64,000 nt of DNA from Candidimonas humi (GCF_019166065.1 NZ_JAHTBN010000007.1:124001-188000); one strand, 5' to 3'. Positions 44,400 to 53,184 are shown, counted from the stretch's first letter. A program made the numbers and translations. The notes: generated from the letters alone by a model not told the origin.

Positions 44400-45344
44400 T
44401 CAGAGATCCAGGGCCCAGTTCTGGCCGACCAGGTCCTTGCCGAAGGAATGATGGTTTTCCTGCTCGACCAGCTGGAAGCCGGCGGCCTGGTAGATGCGGC
44501 GGGCCGAAGCCAGCACGTCGTTGGTCCACAAAACCATGCGCCGGTAGCCCCGGGCGCGCGCGTAGGCGATGCATTCGTCCACCAGGCGCCGGCCTATGCC
44601 CAGGCCGCGCGCCGAGGGTTCCACGTACAGCAGGCGCAGCTTGGCCACCGTATCGGATTCCTTGACCATGAACACCGAGCCGACCACTTCGCCCTCGCGC
44701 TCGGCGACCCAGGCACGCTCGCGCCTGGGGTCGAATTCTTCCACGAACTTGGCCAGGATCTGCGCCACCAGCGCCTCGAAGGTCTCGTCCCAGCCGTATT
44801 CCTGGTTGTACAGCACGCCCTGGCGATGCGTGATCCAGCCTATGTCGCCCGACTGCAGCGGACGCAGCACATAGGGCACGGCGGGTTCGGCGTGATCGCC
44901 CAGCAGGCGTTCGATGGCCAGCATGGATTTCACCAGCCTGTCGCGTTCGGGCGCGGCCAGCGCCTGCAACATCTGTGCGATTTCGTCGCGCGATGCGCGG
45001 TCCAGCGGGCGGAAGGCCTTGCGTCCGGCGGCGGTCAGGGCCAGCGTGGTCTGCCGGGCGTCTTGCGGCGCCGGCGTGCGGCTCAGCAGGCCGCGCTCTT
45101 CGAAGCGCTTCAGCACCCGGCTGAGATAACCGGCGTCCAGCCCCAGATCGCGCACCAGGTCGCTGGCGCTCAGGCCTTCGCGATGCGCCAGTTCGTACAG
45201 TATGCGCACTTCGGTGAGCGAATATTCGCTCTTCAATATGCCCTCGTTCAAGAGGCCCACCAGCCGCGTATAGAAGCGGCTGAAGCCGCGCACCACGGCA
45301 ATTTGCTGATCGAGAACCGAGGCGGCGGCATTGATGGCGGTCAT
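44400..45344 (-). CDS. MarR-family regulator fused to GNAT acetyltransferase
   Basis: 314 residues. The N-terminal winged-helix MarR domain (about 1-145) has the recognition region SASDLVRDLGLDAGYLSRVLKRF and wing residues around APQDARQTTLALT. The C-terminal GNAT domain (about 155-310) has the acetyl-CoA loop VEPSARGLGIGRRLV. Such two-domain proteins are known in proteobacteria, and the acetyltransferase half may act on a small molecule that is also the inducer. It lies upstream of, and in the same direction as, the ABC importer operon, with 168 bp between. A palindrome about 107 bp upstream of its start may be its own operator. Confidence 0.88.
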   Translation of the reverse strand: MTAINAAASVLDQQIAVVRGFSRFYTRLVGLLNEGILKSEYSLTEVRILYELAHREGLSASDLVRDLGLDAGYLSRVLKRFEERGLLSRTPAPQDARQTTLALTAAGRKAFRPLDRASRDEIAQMLQALAAPERDRLVKSMLAIERLLGDHAEPAVPYVLRPLQSGDIGWITHRQGVLYNQEYGWDETFEALVAQILAKFVEEFDPRRERAWVAEREGEVVGSVFMVKESDTVAKLRLLYVEPSARGLGIGRRLVDECIAYARARGYRRMVLWTNDVLASARRIYQAAGFQLVEQENHHSFGKDLVGQNWALDL

Positions 45345-45450
45345 GGCAGAGTTCCTGAAGGCTGGAGGCCATGCATGCGCGTGGCCGGGCTTGCTGTACG
45401 GGTTTGCTGGACGGGCTTACTGAAATTACTGGCCATTTTCAAGCAATATA

Positions 45451-45463
45451 TTGACTTAGTCAA
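45451..45463. promoter_or_regulatory. Palindromic operator candidate between MarR-GNAT and the ketopantoate-reductase gene
   Basis: TTGACT-T-AGTCAA, 6-bp arms with a 1-bp centre, in an AT-rich block of a 281-bp divergent intergenic region (45345-45625). Its position suits autoregulation by the MarR-GNAT protein and possible co-control of the gene starting at 45626. No other copy was noticed in the window. Confidence 0.45.
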
Positions 45464-45625
45464 CTATCATGCAATCGGCCATGCCGTCGGAAAACACGCC
45501 GCGCCGGACGCTCCGCGCATGCCGCCGCTGCAATACGGCCTACCGCAGCCGCGGGAATACGGCGCGGGCGCAGATCACGGGAGTAATATGTTCCCGGCTA
45601 TTTTTTCTATATGGGAAGCGAGACA

Positions 45626-46567
45626 ATGAGATTTCTGGTTGTAGGCGCGGGCGCGCTGGGCGGGTATTTCGGCGGCAGGCTGCTGCAGGCCGGGCGCGAC
45701 GTCACATTCCTGGTGCGGCCGGCCCGCGCCGAACTGCTGCGCGAGCATGGCCTGCGCATCAAGAGCGTCAAGGGCGACGCCCACATTGCCAATCCCCCCA
45801 CCGTGTCGGCGCAAGACCTGGACTCGGCCTTCGACGTCATCATCGTGGGCTGCAAGGCCTACGACCTGGACTCGGCCATGGACGCGATCGCCCCGGCCGT
45901 CGGGCCCGGCACCGCCATCCTGCCGCTGCTCAACGGCATGCGGCACCTCGACCGGCTGGCCGAGCGCTTCGGGCGCGAGCACGTGCTGGGCGGGCTGTGC
46001 CTGATCTCCGCCGCGCTCGATGCGGACGGCACCGTCAGGCACTACAACGACCGGCACACCCTGGCCTACGGCGAGCTGGACGGCTCCATGTCGGAACGCG
46101 TGCGCCGCATCGAAGCGCAATGCTCCGGCGCCAATTTCGAGGCCCGGGCCAGCGCCCAGATACTGCAAGAGATGTGGGAAAAATGGGTGTTCATCGCGGC
46201 CGCCGCCGGCACCAACTGCCTGATGCGCGCCGCCATCGGCGACATCGTGCAGGCGGGCGGCACCGGCCTGACCTTGAGCCTGATCGACGAGTGCGCGGCC
46301 GTCGCGCGCGCCAACGGCCACGACCCGCGCCCCGAGGCGCTGGAAAGCCCCAGAAAATTGCTGACCTCGCCCACGTCCACCGTGACGGCGTCCATGCTCA
46401 AGGACGTGGAACGCGGCGCCCCCACCGAGGCCGACCATGTTTTCGGCGACCTGCTGCAACGCGCCGGCACGGCGCTGCCCGACCATGCGCTGCTGCGCCT
46501 CGCCTACCTGAACCTGAAATCCTACGAAGCGCGCAGGCAGCGCGAGGCGGCCGCAAAGTCCCGTTGA
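45626..46567 (+). CDS. 2-dehydropantoate 2-reductase (ketopantoate reductase) family protein
   Basis: 313 residues. The N-terminal Rossmann fold has GAGALGGYFGG (NADPH loop). GCKAYDLDSA follows, where the Lys matches the catalytic lysine of PanE, and then LLNGMRHLD. The C-terminal helical domain has KWVFIAAAAGTNCLMRA. It would reduce ketopantoate to pantoate or a similar 2-keto acid with NADPH. The ATG at 45626 has a GGGAAG Shine-Dalgarno; a further ATG at 45611 would add five residues. No pantothenate genes are adjacent, and many family members are paralogues of unknown substrate, so panE is not assigned. Confidence 0.83.
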   Translation: MRFLVVGAGALGGYFGGRLLQAGRDVTFLVRPARAELLREHGLRIKSVKGDAHIANPPTVSAQDLDSAFDVIIVGCKAYDLDSAMDAIAPAVGPGTAILPLLNGMRHLDRLAERFGREHVLGGLCLISAALDADGTVRHYNDRHTLAYGELDGSMSERVRRIEAQCSGANFEARASAQILQEMWEKWVFIAAAAGTNCLMRAAIGDIVQAGGTGLTLSLIDECAAVARANGHDPRPEALESPRKLLTSPTSTVTASMLKDVERGAPTEADHVFGDLLQRAGTALPDHALLRLAYLNLKSYEARRQREAAAKSR

Positions 46568-46570
46568 TCG

Positions 46571-46588
46571 CCCGGCTCGCGGGCCGGG
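46571..46588 (+). terminator. GC-rich hairpin just after the ketopantoate-reductase gene
   Basis: CCCGGC / GCCGGG arms with a 6-nt loop, starting 4 bp after the stop codon. There is no U-tract, so it is a weak terminator candidate. Confidence 0.3.
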
Positions 46589-46708
46589 CCGCCCCAAGGC
46601 CTTGCGCCGGCCGCGAACAGGCGCCGTCGGCGCAAGGCTATTTTCGCGCCTTGATGAGCTGGCCTTCTTTTCATGGCCATGCCGCGCCCCTACTAGTGTC
46701 AACAAGCC

Positions 46709-48286
46709 CTAGTCCGCCCCCACGGCAACGGCCTCGGCCTGCGCCTCGGGCTGGACGGGCTCCTTGGGCTTCTTCGCTATGGGGCGGTCGTTGCTCATCA
46801 GCATCAGGCAGGGCATGGCCAGCAAGGTCATCCAGAACATCAGCCGGAAATCGTCCAGGTAGCCGATGAAAGCGGCCTGGCGGTTCAGCACCGCGTTCAA
46901 TCCGGCCGCCCCGCCCAGCGTATTCATGTCGAAGAGACGCGACAGCCCTTCGGGCATGACCAGCAGCGAGCCGGCCGTAATGTAGGCCGCCAGGGTGCTG
47001 TGCATGGTGGAGGTATTGCGCACCAGCAGCGTCTGCATGACCGAAATCCCTATGCTGCTGCCGATATTGCGCGAAAGACTATAGATAGCCGTGCCTTCAG
47101 AACGCAGGCGCCGGTCCAGTGTCGAGAAAGTCATGGTGGTCAGCGGCACCGACGTGAAACCCAGGCCCAGGCCCTGCACGAAGCCGGGCCAGGCCACGTC
47201 CCATTCCGTGATCTGCATCGTATAGCAGGACATTTCCCACATCGACACCGCCGTCAGGCCGAAGCCGAAAGCGAGGATCAGGCGGCTGTCGATGCGGCCC
47301 ACCAGCCGGCCGGCGAACATCATGGCCACCATCGTCCCCAGGCCGCTGGGCGCGGTGACCAGGCCGGTAGTCACCACCGGATAGCCGAGCAGGTCTTGCA
47401 GCATAGGCGGCAGCAGCGCCCGAGTGGCGTACAGCAGCAGGCCCATCAGGAAATAAATGGCCAGGCCGGTGACGAAGTTGCGATCGTGCAATAGCTTGAC
47501 TTTAAAGAACGAATCGCCCGTGTCGGTGGCGGTATGGATGACGAAGAAAGTGAAGGCGATCACCGCGCAGACCGCTTCGACGCGGATCTCGATGGAGCCG
47601 AACCAGTCGGCCTGCTCGCCGCGGTCCAGCAGCATCTGCAGCATGCCTATGGCGATGGCCAGCATCGAAAAGCCGAACCAGTCGAATTTGCTCAGGATGC
47701 GCGCGCCGCTGTCGTGTATGTAGTAATACACCCCCGCCAAGGACAATATGCCGACCGGCAGATTGATGAAGAACACCCAGCGCCAGGTCAGATTGTCGGT
47801 CAGCCAGCCGCCCAGCGTGGGCCCGAGCACGGGCCCCAGCATGACCCCCATGCCCCACACCGCCATCGCCCGCGCATGGCGCTCGGGCGGGTTGATGTCG
47901 AGCATGACGGCCTGCGACAAAGGCACCAGCGCCGCCCCGAACACCCCTTGCAGCAGCCGCGCCAGGACAATGGCCAGCAGGCTGGCGGACATGCCGCAGA
48001 GCACCGAGCTGATCGTGAAACCGGCGATGGAGATCAGGAATATGGTCTTGCGTCCGTAGCGTCCGGTCAGCCAGCCCGTCACCGGCGTGGCGATGGCCGC
48101 GGCGACGATGTAGGACGTCAGCACCCACATGATCTGATCTTGCGATGCGGACAAGCTGCCCGCCATGTGCGGCAGCGCCACGGCGGCAATCGTGCTGTCC
48201 AGCGTCTGCATGATCGTCGCCATCATGATGGACAGCGTGATCATCAGCCGCCGAGATTCGGGCATGTCCTCCTGCAGAGTGCTCAT
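46709..48286 (-). CDS. DHA2-family (EmrB/QacA-type) multidrug efflux MFS transporter
   Basis: 525 residues, about 14 membrane helices. Family motifs are LDSTIAAVALP in helix 1, GRYGRK in the 2-3 loop, and the antiporter motif GMGVMLGPVLGPTLGGWL in helix 5, followed by WRWVFFINLPVG. In EmrB systems the inner-membrane pump works with an EmrA membrane-fusion protein; no emrA-like gene is seen here. It lies downstream of a MarR repressor gene with 94 bp between. A palindrome matching the one in front of that repressor lies 42 bp upstream of its start. Confidence 0.92.
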   Translation of the reverse strand: MSTLQEDMPESRRLMITLSIMMATIMQTLDSTIAAVALPHMAGSLSASQDQIMWVLTSYIVAAAIATPVTGWLTGRYGRKTIFLISIAGFTISSVLCGMSASLLAIVLARLLQGVFGAALVPLSQAVMLDINPPERHARAMAVWGMGVMLGPVLGPTLGGWLTDNLTWRWVFFINLPVGILSLAGVYYYIHDSGARILSKFDWFGFSMLAIAIGMLQMLLDRGEQADWFGSIEIRVEAVCAVIAFTFFVIHTATDTGDSFFKVKLLHDRNFVTGLAIYFLMGLLLYATRALLPPMLQDLLGYPVVTTGLVTAPSGLGTMVAMMFAGRLVGRIDSRLILAFGFGLTAVSMWEMSCYTMQITEWDVAWPGFVQGLGLGFTSVPLTTMTFSTLDRRLRSEGTAIYSLSRNIGSSIGISVMQTLLVRNTSTMHSTLAAYITAGSLLVMPEGLSRLFDMNTLGGAAGLNAVLNRQAAFIGYLDDFRLMFWMTLLAMPCLMLMSNDRPIAKKPKEPVQPEAQAEAVAVGAD

Positions 48287-48327
48287 GGCGCCACCCGCTC
48301 CTGCGGCAGTATGGGCGCGGCGTCCAG

Positions 48328-48347
48328 GTAATAACTGGCGTTACTAC
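48328..48347. promoter_or_regulatory. MarR operator copy 2, upstream of the efflux pump gene
   Basis: GTAATAACT-GG-CGTTACTAC: imperfect 9-bp arms (7 of 9 paired) around a 2-bp centre. Its right arm differs from the perfect palindrome at 48891-48910 at one base only. It sits 42 bp before the pump start, where a bound repressor could block transcription. Confidence 0.6.
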
Positions 48348-48380
48348 CCCGGCAAAAAAAAGCGACACGGCACATGAATA

Positions 48381-48890
48381 TCAGTCCAGATTACGCAGCA
48401 GCTTGCGCAGCAGCCGCTCGAGTTCGTCCACTTCCGCCGCCGAGAAATCCTCCAGCGCCTCGCGAATGTGGGTGCGGCGCTCGGGCAGGAAAGATTCGAC
48501 GAAGGCCACGCCCTTGCGCGTCAGCCGCAGGAACCACTGCCTGCCGTCGCTGGCATCGGCCAGCCGGTCGACCAGGCCATGCTGCTGCAGTTGGCGCGCC
48601 ACGCGCGTGCTGTTGGTGCGCGAGGAATTCATGAAAACGCTGAGCTCGGACGGCTTGAGCCTGTGCTCGGGGCTGGCGTAGATCACGACGAGCGAAGTCC
48701 ACAAGGTCGTGTTCAGGCCATATGCGCGAAACGGCTCGTCCATGAAATCGTTCAGGCGCTGCGCCACGTGCTGGAACAGGCGCACGATGACGGACTCGCG
48801 CAGCGTCGCGCGCGACGCAAGCCGTCGCGACAGGTCTTGCATGGCCTGTTCGAAAGACTGGAACGATGAGGGTTTGTCGGGCGTTTCCAT
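48381..48890 (-). CDS. MarR-family transcriptional repressor of the efflux pump
   Basis: 169 residues with a winged-helix core: LKPSELSVFMNSSRTNSTRV (recognition region), then a wing with DASDGRQWFLRLT, flanked by long dimerisation helices. The ATG at 48890 is chosen; the frame also opens at a GTG at 48902, but that codon lies inside the operator palindrome. It is transcribed towards the DHA2 pump gene, like EmrR-EmrB pairs, and is probably autoregulated through the adjoining palindrome. Inducer unknown. Confidence 0.9.
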   Translation of the reverse strand: METPDKPSSFQSFEQAMQDLSRRLASRATLRESVIVRLFQHVAQRLNDFMDEPFRAYGLNTTLWTSLVVIYASPEHRLKPSELSVFMNSSRTNSTRVARQLQQHGLVDRLADASDGRQWFLRLTRKGVAFVESFLPERRTHIREALEDFSAAEVDELERLLRKLLRNLD

Positions 48891-48910
48891 ATAGTAACGC
48901 ACGTTACTAT
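48891..48910. promoter_or_regulatory. MarR operator copy 1 (perfect palindrome at the repressor start)
   Basis: ATAGTAACG-CA-CGTTACTAT, perfect 9-bp arms, directly abutting the repressor's ATG. It lies in the short region divergent from the IclR gene. Together with the near-copy at 48328-48347 it defines a likely binding site for the MarR protein. Confidence 0.7.
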
Positions 48911-49027
48911 CTCTGGGCGCAAAAGTCCAGAGGCGAGCGCCGGCGTGTGGCGGATTAAGCTAGAATTCTGTGAGTGCATTTTCAGGCAGCCGCACGTCAG
49001 GCAAGCCGCAAGCCCCATATTTCCTCC

Positions 49028-49828
49028 ATGCCCGCCGATTCCAGCCAAACACCCGACCCCGCCACATCCAGGTTCTATGTAACCGCGGTAGAGCGGGCCA
49101 TGGCAGTGCTGATGGCCTTCGACGGAATGCATCGCCACCTGTCGTTATCGCAGCTAGCCGAATCGACAGGCCTGGATGTCAGCGCCATGCAGCGCTTCAC
49201 CCATACCCTGCAAGCGCTCGGATACCTGCGCCGCGACCCGCAAAGCAAGAAATTCGAACTCACCGCCAAGCTGCTGGATTTTTCCAATATTTATCTATCG
49301 GCCAATGAAATGCTGGCCAAGGCCATGCCGTATCTGCAGCGCCTCGCCCAGGACACCGAGGAAGTGGTCAACCTGAGCGTGCTGGACGGCACCGACATGA
49401 TCCTGATCTCGCGCATTGTCAGCCGCAATGCGCTGAACCTGAACATCCATGTCGGTTCGCGCATGCCCGCGTTCTGCACGGCGTCGGGGCTGGCATGGCT
49501 TTCGGCGCTGCCCGAGGAAGAAGCCGAAGCCGTATTGCAGGCCTCCGACCTGGTCGCCCATACCCAATATACGGAGACCAGCCTGCCCAAGATCCGCAAG
49601 AGGCTGGCCCAGACCAGGAAGAACGGCTACGTGCATACCGGAGAGGAATACCGGCTGGGCGGGGTCGCCACCGCCGCAGCGATATGCGATACGCAAGGCC
49701 GGGTGCAAGGCGCCATCAGCGTCTCGGTTTCCAAGCCCCGCTGGAACGCGCCCGAAGACGAGAAGCGCTACGCGGACCTGGTCATCGCCACCTGCGCCGC
49801 CATTTCGACACAGCGCCTCACGCCCTAG
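49028..49828 (+). CDS. IclR-family transcriptional regulator
   Basis: 266 residues. The N-terminal winged helix (about 12-75: LSLSQLAESTGLDVSAMQRFTHTL) is followed by the IclR effector domain (about 90-262: LSVLDGTDMILISRI, GSRMPAFCTASGLAWL, GYVHTGEEYRLG, GAISVSV). Such proteins usually control an adjacent catabolic operon; here that is the convergent CoA-ligase/crotonase operon ending at 49915. The ATG at 49028 is preferred over a GTG at 48974. Confidence 0.9.
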   Translation: MPADSSQTPDPATSRFYVTAVERAMAVLMAFDGMHRHLSLSQLAESTGLDVSAMQRFTHTLQALGYLRRDPQSKKFELTAKLLDFSNIYLSANEMLAKAMPYLQRLAQDTEEVVNLSVLDGTDMILISRIVSRNALNLNIHVGSRMPAFCTASGLAWLSALPEEEAEAVLQASDLVAHTQYTETSLPKIRKRLAQTRKNGYVHTGEEYRLGGVATAAAICDTQGRVQGAISVSVSKPRWNAPEDEKRYADLVIATCAAISTQRLTP

Positions 49829-49914
49829 GACCTATTCACACCAAAAGGCACACCACAAGGCAAAAGGGCCGCCGCTTTTAATGTGCAGGCCCCGAGCCGC
49901 CGCGTCGCCCGAGG

Positions 49915-50706
49915 CTATCTGCCCTCGAACACCGGCCGGCGCTTCTGCGCAAACGCGGTGGCGGCATTCCGATAGTCTGCGCTGTTGTCGGCCTGCGCGC
50001 TGATCGCGTCGATCGCGGCACTGGCCTCCTGCAGCCGGCCGGCCGCGATGGCGTTGAGCTGCAGCTTGCTGCCGGCAATCGACAGCGGCGCGCTGTCCAT
50101 GAAAGGCCGGCCGAATTCAATCGCGGCAGCCACCACATCGTCGCCGCAAGCCACGTCCAGGTAGCCCGCTTCCAGCGCGTCGCTACAGCCGACCAGCTCT
50201 CCGCCATATACCCAGCGCCGCGCGCGCGCGACGCCGATCAGGCTTGCAAGGCGCACCAGTTGCACCGTGGGATAGACCAGGCCCAGCTTGGCCGTGGGCA
50301 CACCTATCCGGGCATCCGGGCGGCCGACCCGGAAATCGCAGCACAGCGCCAGGCTGCAGCCGCCGCCGACACATGCCCCGCCGATGGCGGCCACCACCGG
50401 CACCGGCAAGCCCTGCACCGCCGCATAGCATTCCTGGATGCGGGCGCGATAGACGGCGGCTGCCGCGGTATCGTCCAGCACCGCGCGAAAAGCGACGATG
50501 TCGTCGCCCGCGCAGAAATGCCCCTGGGCCCCGGTCAGCACGACCAGCTGCGGCCGAGTGCCTTCGGCCAGCCGCCGAAAGATGTCGCGCAGATCCGTCC
50601 ATGCCGCAAAATCGCAGGCGTTCCTGCGCTGCGGGCGATCGATCGTCACCAGCGCCACCCGGCCGCCTTCTTTCCATTCCAGCAGGATCTCGGATTTTTC
50701 CGCCAT
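49915..50706 (-). CDS. Crotonase (enoyl-CoA hydratase/isomerase) family protein lacking both usual catalytic glutamates
   Basis: 263 residues. Crotonase fold with the first oxyanion-hole segment GHFCAGDDI and the second ACVGGGCSLALCCDFR. In enoyl-CoA hydratase the sequence GGGCELA carries a catalytic Glu; here that position is Ser. The second Glu (GQPE) is also absent, the segment reading GVPTAKLGL. It is therefore unlikely to be a standard hydratase and may be an isomerase, decarboxylase, hydrolase or dehydratase of the superfamily. It is the last gene of the operon, 5 bp after the CoA-ligase gene. Confidence 0.85.
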   Translation of the reverse strand: MAEKSEILLEWKEGGRVALVTIDRPQRRNACDFAAWTDLRDIFRRLAEGTRPQLVVLTGAQGHFCAGDDIVAFRAVLDDTAAAAVYRARIQECYAAVQGLPVPVVAAIGGACVGGGCSLALCCDFRVGRPDARIGVPTAKLGLVYPTVQLVRLASLIGVARARRWVYGGELVGCSDALEAGYLDVACGDDVVAAAIEFGRPFMDSAPLSIAGSKLQLNAIAAGRLQEASAAIDAISAQADNSADYRNAATAFAQKRRPVFEGR

Positions 50707-50711
50707 GTCCG

Positions 50712-52280
50712 TCACTTCCTGATTACGTAAGCCGTATCGTCCAGGCACCAGACCCCGGCCACCTCGCGAGACAATTCTTTCTTCTGGATGCGCTGCGTGG
50801 CCGTCTTGGGAAATTGTTCTATGAACGCCACGTAACGCGGTATCTGGAAATACGGCAGCCTGGGTTCGCTCCATTTGATCAGGTCCAGCGGATCGAGCTC
50901 GGCGCCGGCCTTGAGCCGCACAAACAGCTTCAGCTCGTCCTCGCCCAGGTCGCTGGGCACCCCGACCAGCGCCGCTTCCTCTATGGCGGGATGCTCGGCA
51001 AACACGCGCTCGACCTCCCACGAGGAAATATTGATGCCGCGCCGCCTCAGCATGTCCTTCTTGCGGCCGGCGTAATAATAAAAACCCTGGGCGTCGCGGC
51101 GGCCCAGATCGCCCGTGCAGAACCAGTCGCCCCTGCGCGCCGCGCGGTCCGCCTCGGGGTTGTCGTAATAGCCCAGAAAGCCCAGGCCCTCCGCACGGGC
51201 CCGGACAATGATCTCGCCGCTGTCGCCATCGGCCACGCCCTTGCCCTGGTCGTCGATCAGGTCGACATCGAAGTACTCGAGCGGCTTGCCCACCGAACCC
51301 GCAGGCCCATGCGGGTTGGCGGTGACGAAGGTGATCATTTCCGACAAGCCGTAGCCCTCCCGCATTTCGACGCCGAAGCGCTGCGAGAAGTCGCTCCATA
51401 GATGCGGCGGACAGCCCCCGCCCCAGGCTATGCGCACCCCGTGCCCGCGGTCGCCTTCGCGCGGCGGCTGCTTGAGCAGCATGGGCACGACGCTGCCCAG
51501 GTAATGGATGTGTGTCGCCCCATAGCGCCTGGCATCGTCCCAGAACCGGGAGGCGCTGAATTTTTCCAGCATGGCCAGCCGGGTGCCGCCGATCAGCGCG
51601 GAAATCACGACTGCGACCCCGGCCCCATGGTGCAAAGACTCCCACAGCAGAAAGACGTCGCCGTGCCGCGCCTCGGTCAGGCGCAGGATGGCCATGGGCC
51701 CGGCCCTGAGCGTACGGTCGGATTTCAGCACACCCTTGGGAGCGCCTGTAGTCCCCGAGCTGGGAGTAAGAGCAAGAATGTCGTCCGGGTCGATCGCCAC
51801 TTCGGGCGCAACGTCGCTGCAATCCAGATAGCTCTCGAAGCTCACGCCGCCTTCACCGGGGCCGCCGCGCCACAGGCACAGCGGCACGCGCACTTGCACA
51901 TCCCGCAATGCCCCGGCATGGGCTGCATCGGCAATCATCGCTATGGGCTTCAAGCTGTCGAAGACGTGCCGCAGCGCGGCGCCCTTCAGATGGATGTTGA
52001 CCGGCACGCGCACTGCGCCGAGCCGCGTCAGCGCATACATGGCGATGACATGGTCGGGGTGATTGGGCAGCATCAGCGCCACATGGTCGCCCTTGCGCAC
52101 GCCCAGCTCGATCAATCGATTGGCAAGCTGGCTGACGTGCCGGTCGAGCTGCGCGAGGGTGCAGGATTCGCCCTTGTACTGCAAATAGACCGTATCGGGC
52201 TCTTCTTGCGCGCGCCGCTGCAGCAACTGCGAAATGGTTTCTTCGGGTACGGATGCTATGTCGATATGGCTGGCTGACAT
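50712..52280 (-). CDS. Acyl-CoA synthetase (AMP-forming), CaiC-like
   Basis: 522 residues of the ANL superfamily. The phosphate loop is TPSSGTTGAPKGV, followed by EGYGLSEM, the hinge-adjacent TGDLGRRDAQGFYYYAGRKKDMLRRRG region (hinge and A8 motif) and a C-terminal Lys in TATQRIQKKEL. The overall pattern resembles crotonobetaine/carnitine-CoA ligases. It would activate a carboxylic acid as CoA thioester for the two crotonases in the same operon. The ATG at 52280 lies 38 bp after the upstream crotonase gene. Substrate not determined. Confidence 0.87.
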   Translation of the reverse strand: MSASHIDIASVPEETISQLLQRRAQEEPDTVYLQYKGESCTLAQLDRHVSQLANRLIELGVRKGDHVALMLPNHPDHVIAMYALTRLGAVRVPVNIHLKGAALRHVFDSLKPIAMIADAAHAGALRDVQVRVPLCLWRGGPGEGGVSFESYLDCSDVAPEVAIDPDDILALTPSSGTTGAPKGVLKSDRTLRAGPMAILRLTEARHGDVFLLWESLHHGAGVAVVISALIGGTRLAMLEKFSASRFWDDARRYGATHIHYLGSVVPMLLKQPPREGDRGHGVRIAWGGGCPPHLWSDFSQRFGVEMREGYGLSEMITFVTANPHGPAGSVGKPLEYFDVDLIDDQGKGVADGDSGEIIVRARAEGLGFLGYYDNPEADRAARRGDWFCTGDLGRRDAQGFYYYAGRKKDMLRRRGINISSWEVERVFAEHPAIEEAALVGVPSDLGEDELKLFVRLKAGAELDPLDLIKWSEPRLPYFQIPRYVAFIEQFPKTATQRIQKKELSREVAGVWCLDDTAYVIRK

Positions 52281-52318
52281 GTGATGCCTGTGTAGAAATC
52301 GGGAATCCGGGTTCGGAA

Positions 52319-53092
52319 CTAGCCGCGGCGCTGCGCGCGCTCCTGGAAAAACTTTTCCATCATCGCCGCGGGCTCGCCCGAGCCGTAGCATTCGCGATGA
52401 ATGCGGATCGCCGCCTGGATGGTTTCGCGGAAATCCGCTTCGGTCACTTCGCGCAGGCGCGCCTTGTCCAGCCGCATCGCGATGGGCGGCTTGGCGGCAA
52501 GCTCGCGGGCGAGCTCCAGGCTCTTGGCCATCACCTGGTCTCGCGGCACCAGATAATGGACCAGCCCGATGCGCTCGCATTCGGCAGCTTCCATCATGCG
52601 GCCGGTAAGCGTCAGCTCCACCGTGCGGGACAAGCCCAGCATCTCGCGCATGATCCAGGGGCCGGTGACGCTGGCAATACCGGAATTGATTTCAGGCTGC
52701 CCCATCTTCACGTCCGGATGCGCCACGCGGATGTCGCCCAGCAAGGCAACCTGGAAGGCCGAGCCCGCCGCCGTGCCGTTCAGCGCCATGACCAGCGGCT
52801 TGGGAAAGCTGCGCAAGGCGTCGTAGTAGGTTTCCCACTCGCCTATCCACGACTCCGCGCGGTCGGCATCGAAATCGTGGGCTTCGTTCAGGTCCTGGCC
52901 TGCCGAGAAGGCCCGGTCGCCCGCGCCCGTCATGATCAGCGCCCGCACGGATTCGTCCGCCGCGCTGGCCGCGATCGCTTCGAGGATCTCCTGGCGCATC
53001 GCCGTATGCCATGCGTTGAGGCATTCCGGCCGGTTCAAGGTCAGGACCGCCACCGGGCCCGACGTTTCATACTTGATGTATTGCAATTGCAT
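52319..53092 (-). CDS. Enoyl-CoA hydratase/isomerase family protein
   Basis: 257 residues. Crotonase fold with AFSAGQDLNE (first oxyanion segment) and NGTAAGSAFQVALLGDIR (second). The first catalytic Glu position is Gln, while the second is retained (KMGQPEINSG). One-Glu members are often isomerases or specialised hydratases. It is the first enzyme gene after the Bug receptor in this leftward operon, separated by the hairpin at 53124-53184. Confidence 0.87.
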   Translation of the reverse strand: MQLQYIKYETSGPVAVLTLNRPECLNAWHTAMRQEILEAIAASAADESVRALIMTGAGDRAFSAGQDLNEAHDFDADRAESWIGEWETYYDALRSFPKPLVMALNGTAAGSAFQVALLGDIRVAHPDVKMGQPEINSGIASVTGPWIMREMLGLSRTVELTLTGRMMEAAECERIGLVHYLVPRDQVMAKSLELARELAAKPPIAMRLDKARLREVTEADFRETIQAAIRIHRECYGSGEPAAMMEKFFQERAQRRG

Positions 53093-53123
53093 GTTTCCGT
53101 TTCCTGGATGTGCCGCAACGCCA

Positions 53124-53184
53124 CCGGCGCCGCGTGGTTCGTGTCCCGCGCAGGCAGCCGCCGACACGAACCACGCGGCGCCGG
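53124..53184. repeat. Long perfect inverted repeat (22-bp stem, 17-nt loop) between receptor and crotonase genes
   Basis: Arms at 53124-53145 and 53163-53184 are exact reverse complements (left arm begins CCGGCGCCGCGTGG, right arm ends CCACGCGGCGCCGG). Three more pairs form beyond a single mismatch. There is no T-run after either arm, so it is not a standard intrinsic terminator. In the leftward mRNA it would form a very stable hairpin directly after the receptor stop. Confidence 0.85.

Noticed and set aside
45626-46567. Assignment of the ketopantoate-reductase homologue as panE
   Set aside because: Catalytic Lys and fold agree, but no pantothenate gene is near and the family has many paralogues with other substrates.
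50707-51822. N-terminal extension of the first crotonase over the CoA-ligase gene
   Set aside because: The crotonase begins naturally at the ATG at 50706, 5 bp after the ligase stop; the extension is Arg/Gly/Ala-rich shadow sequence.
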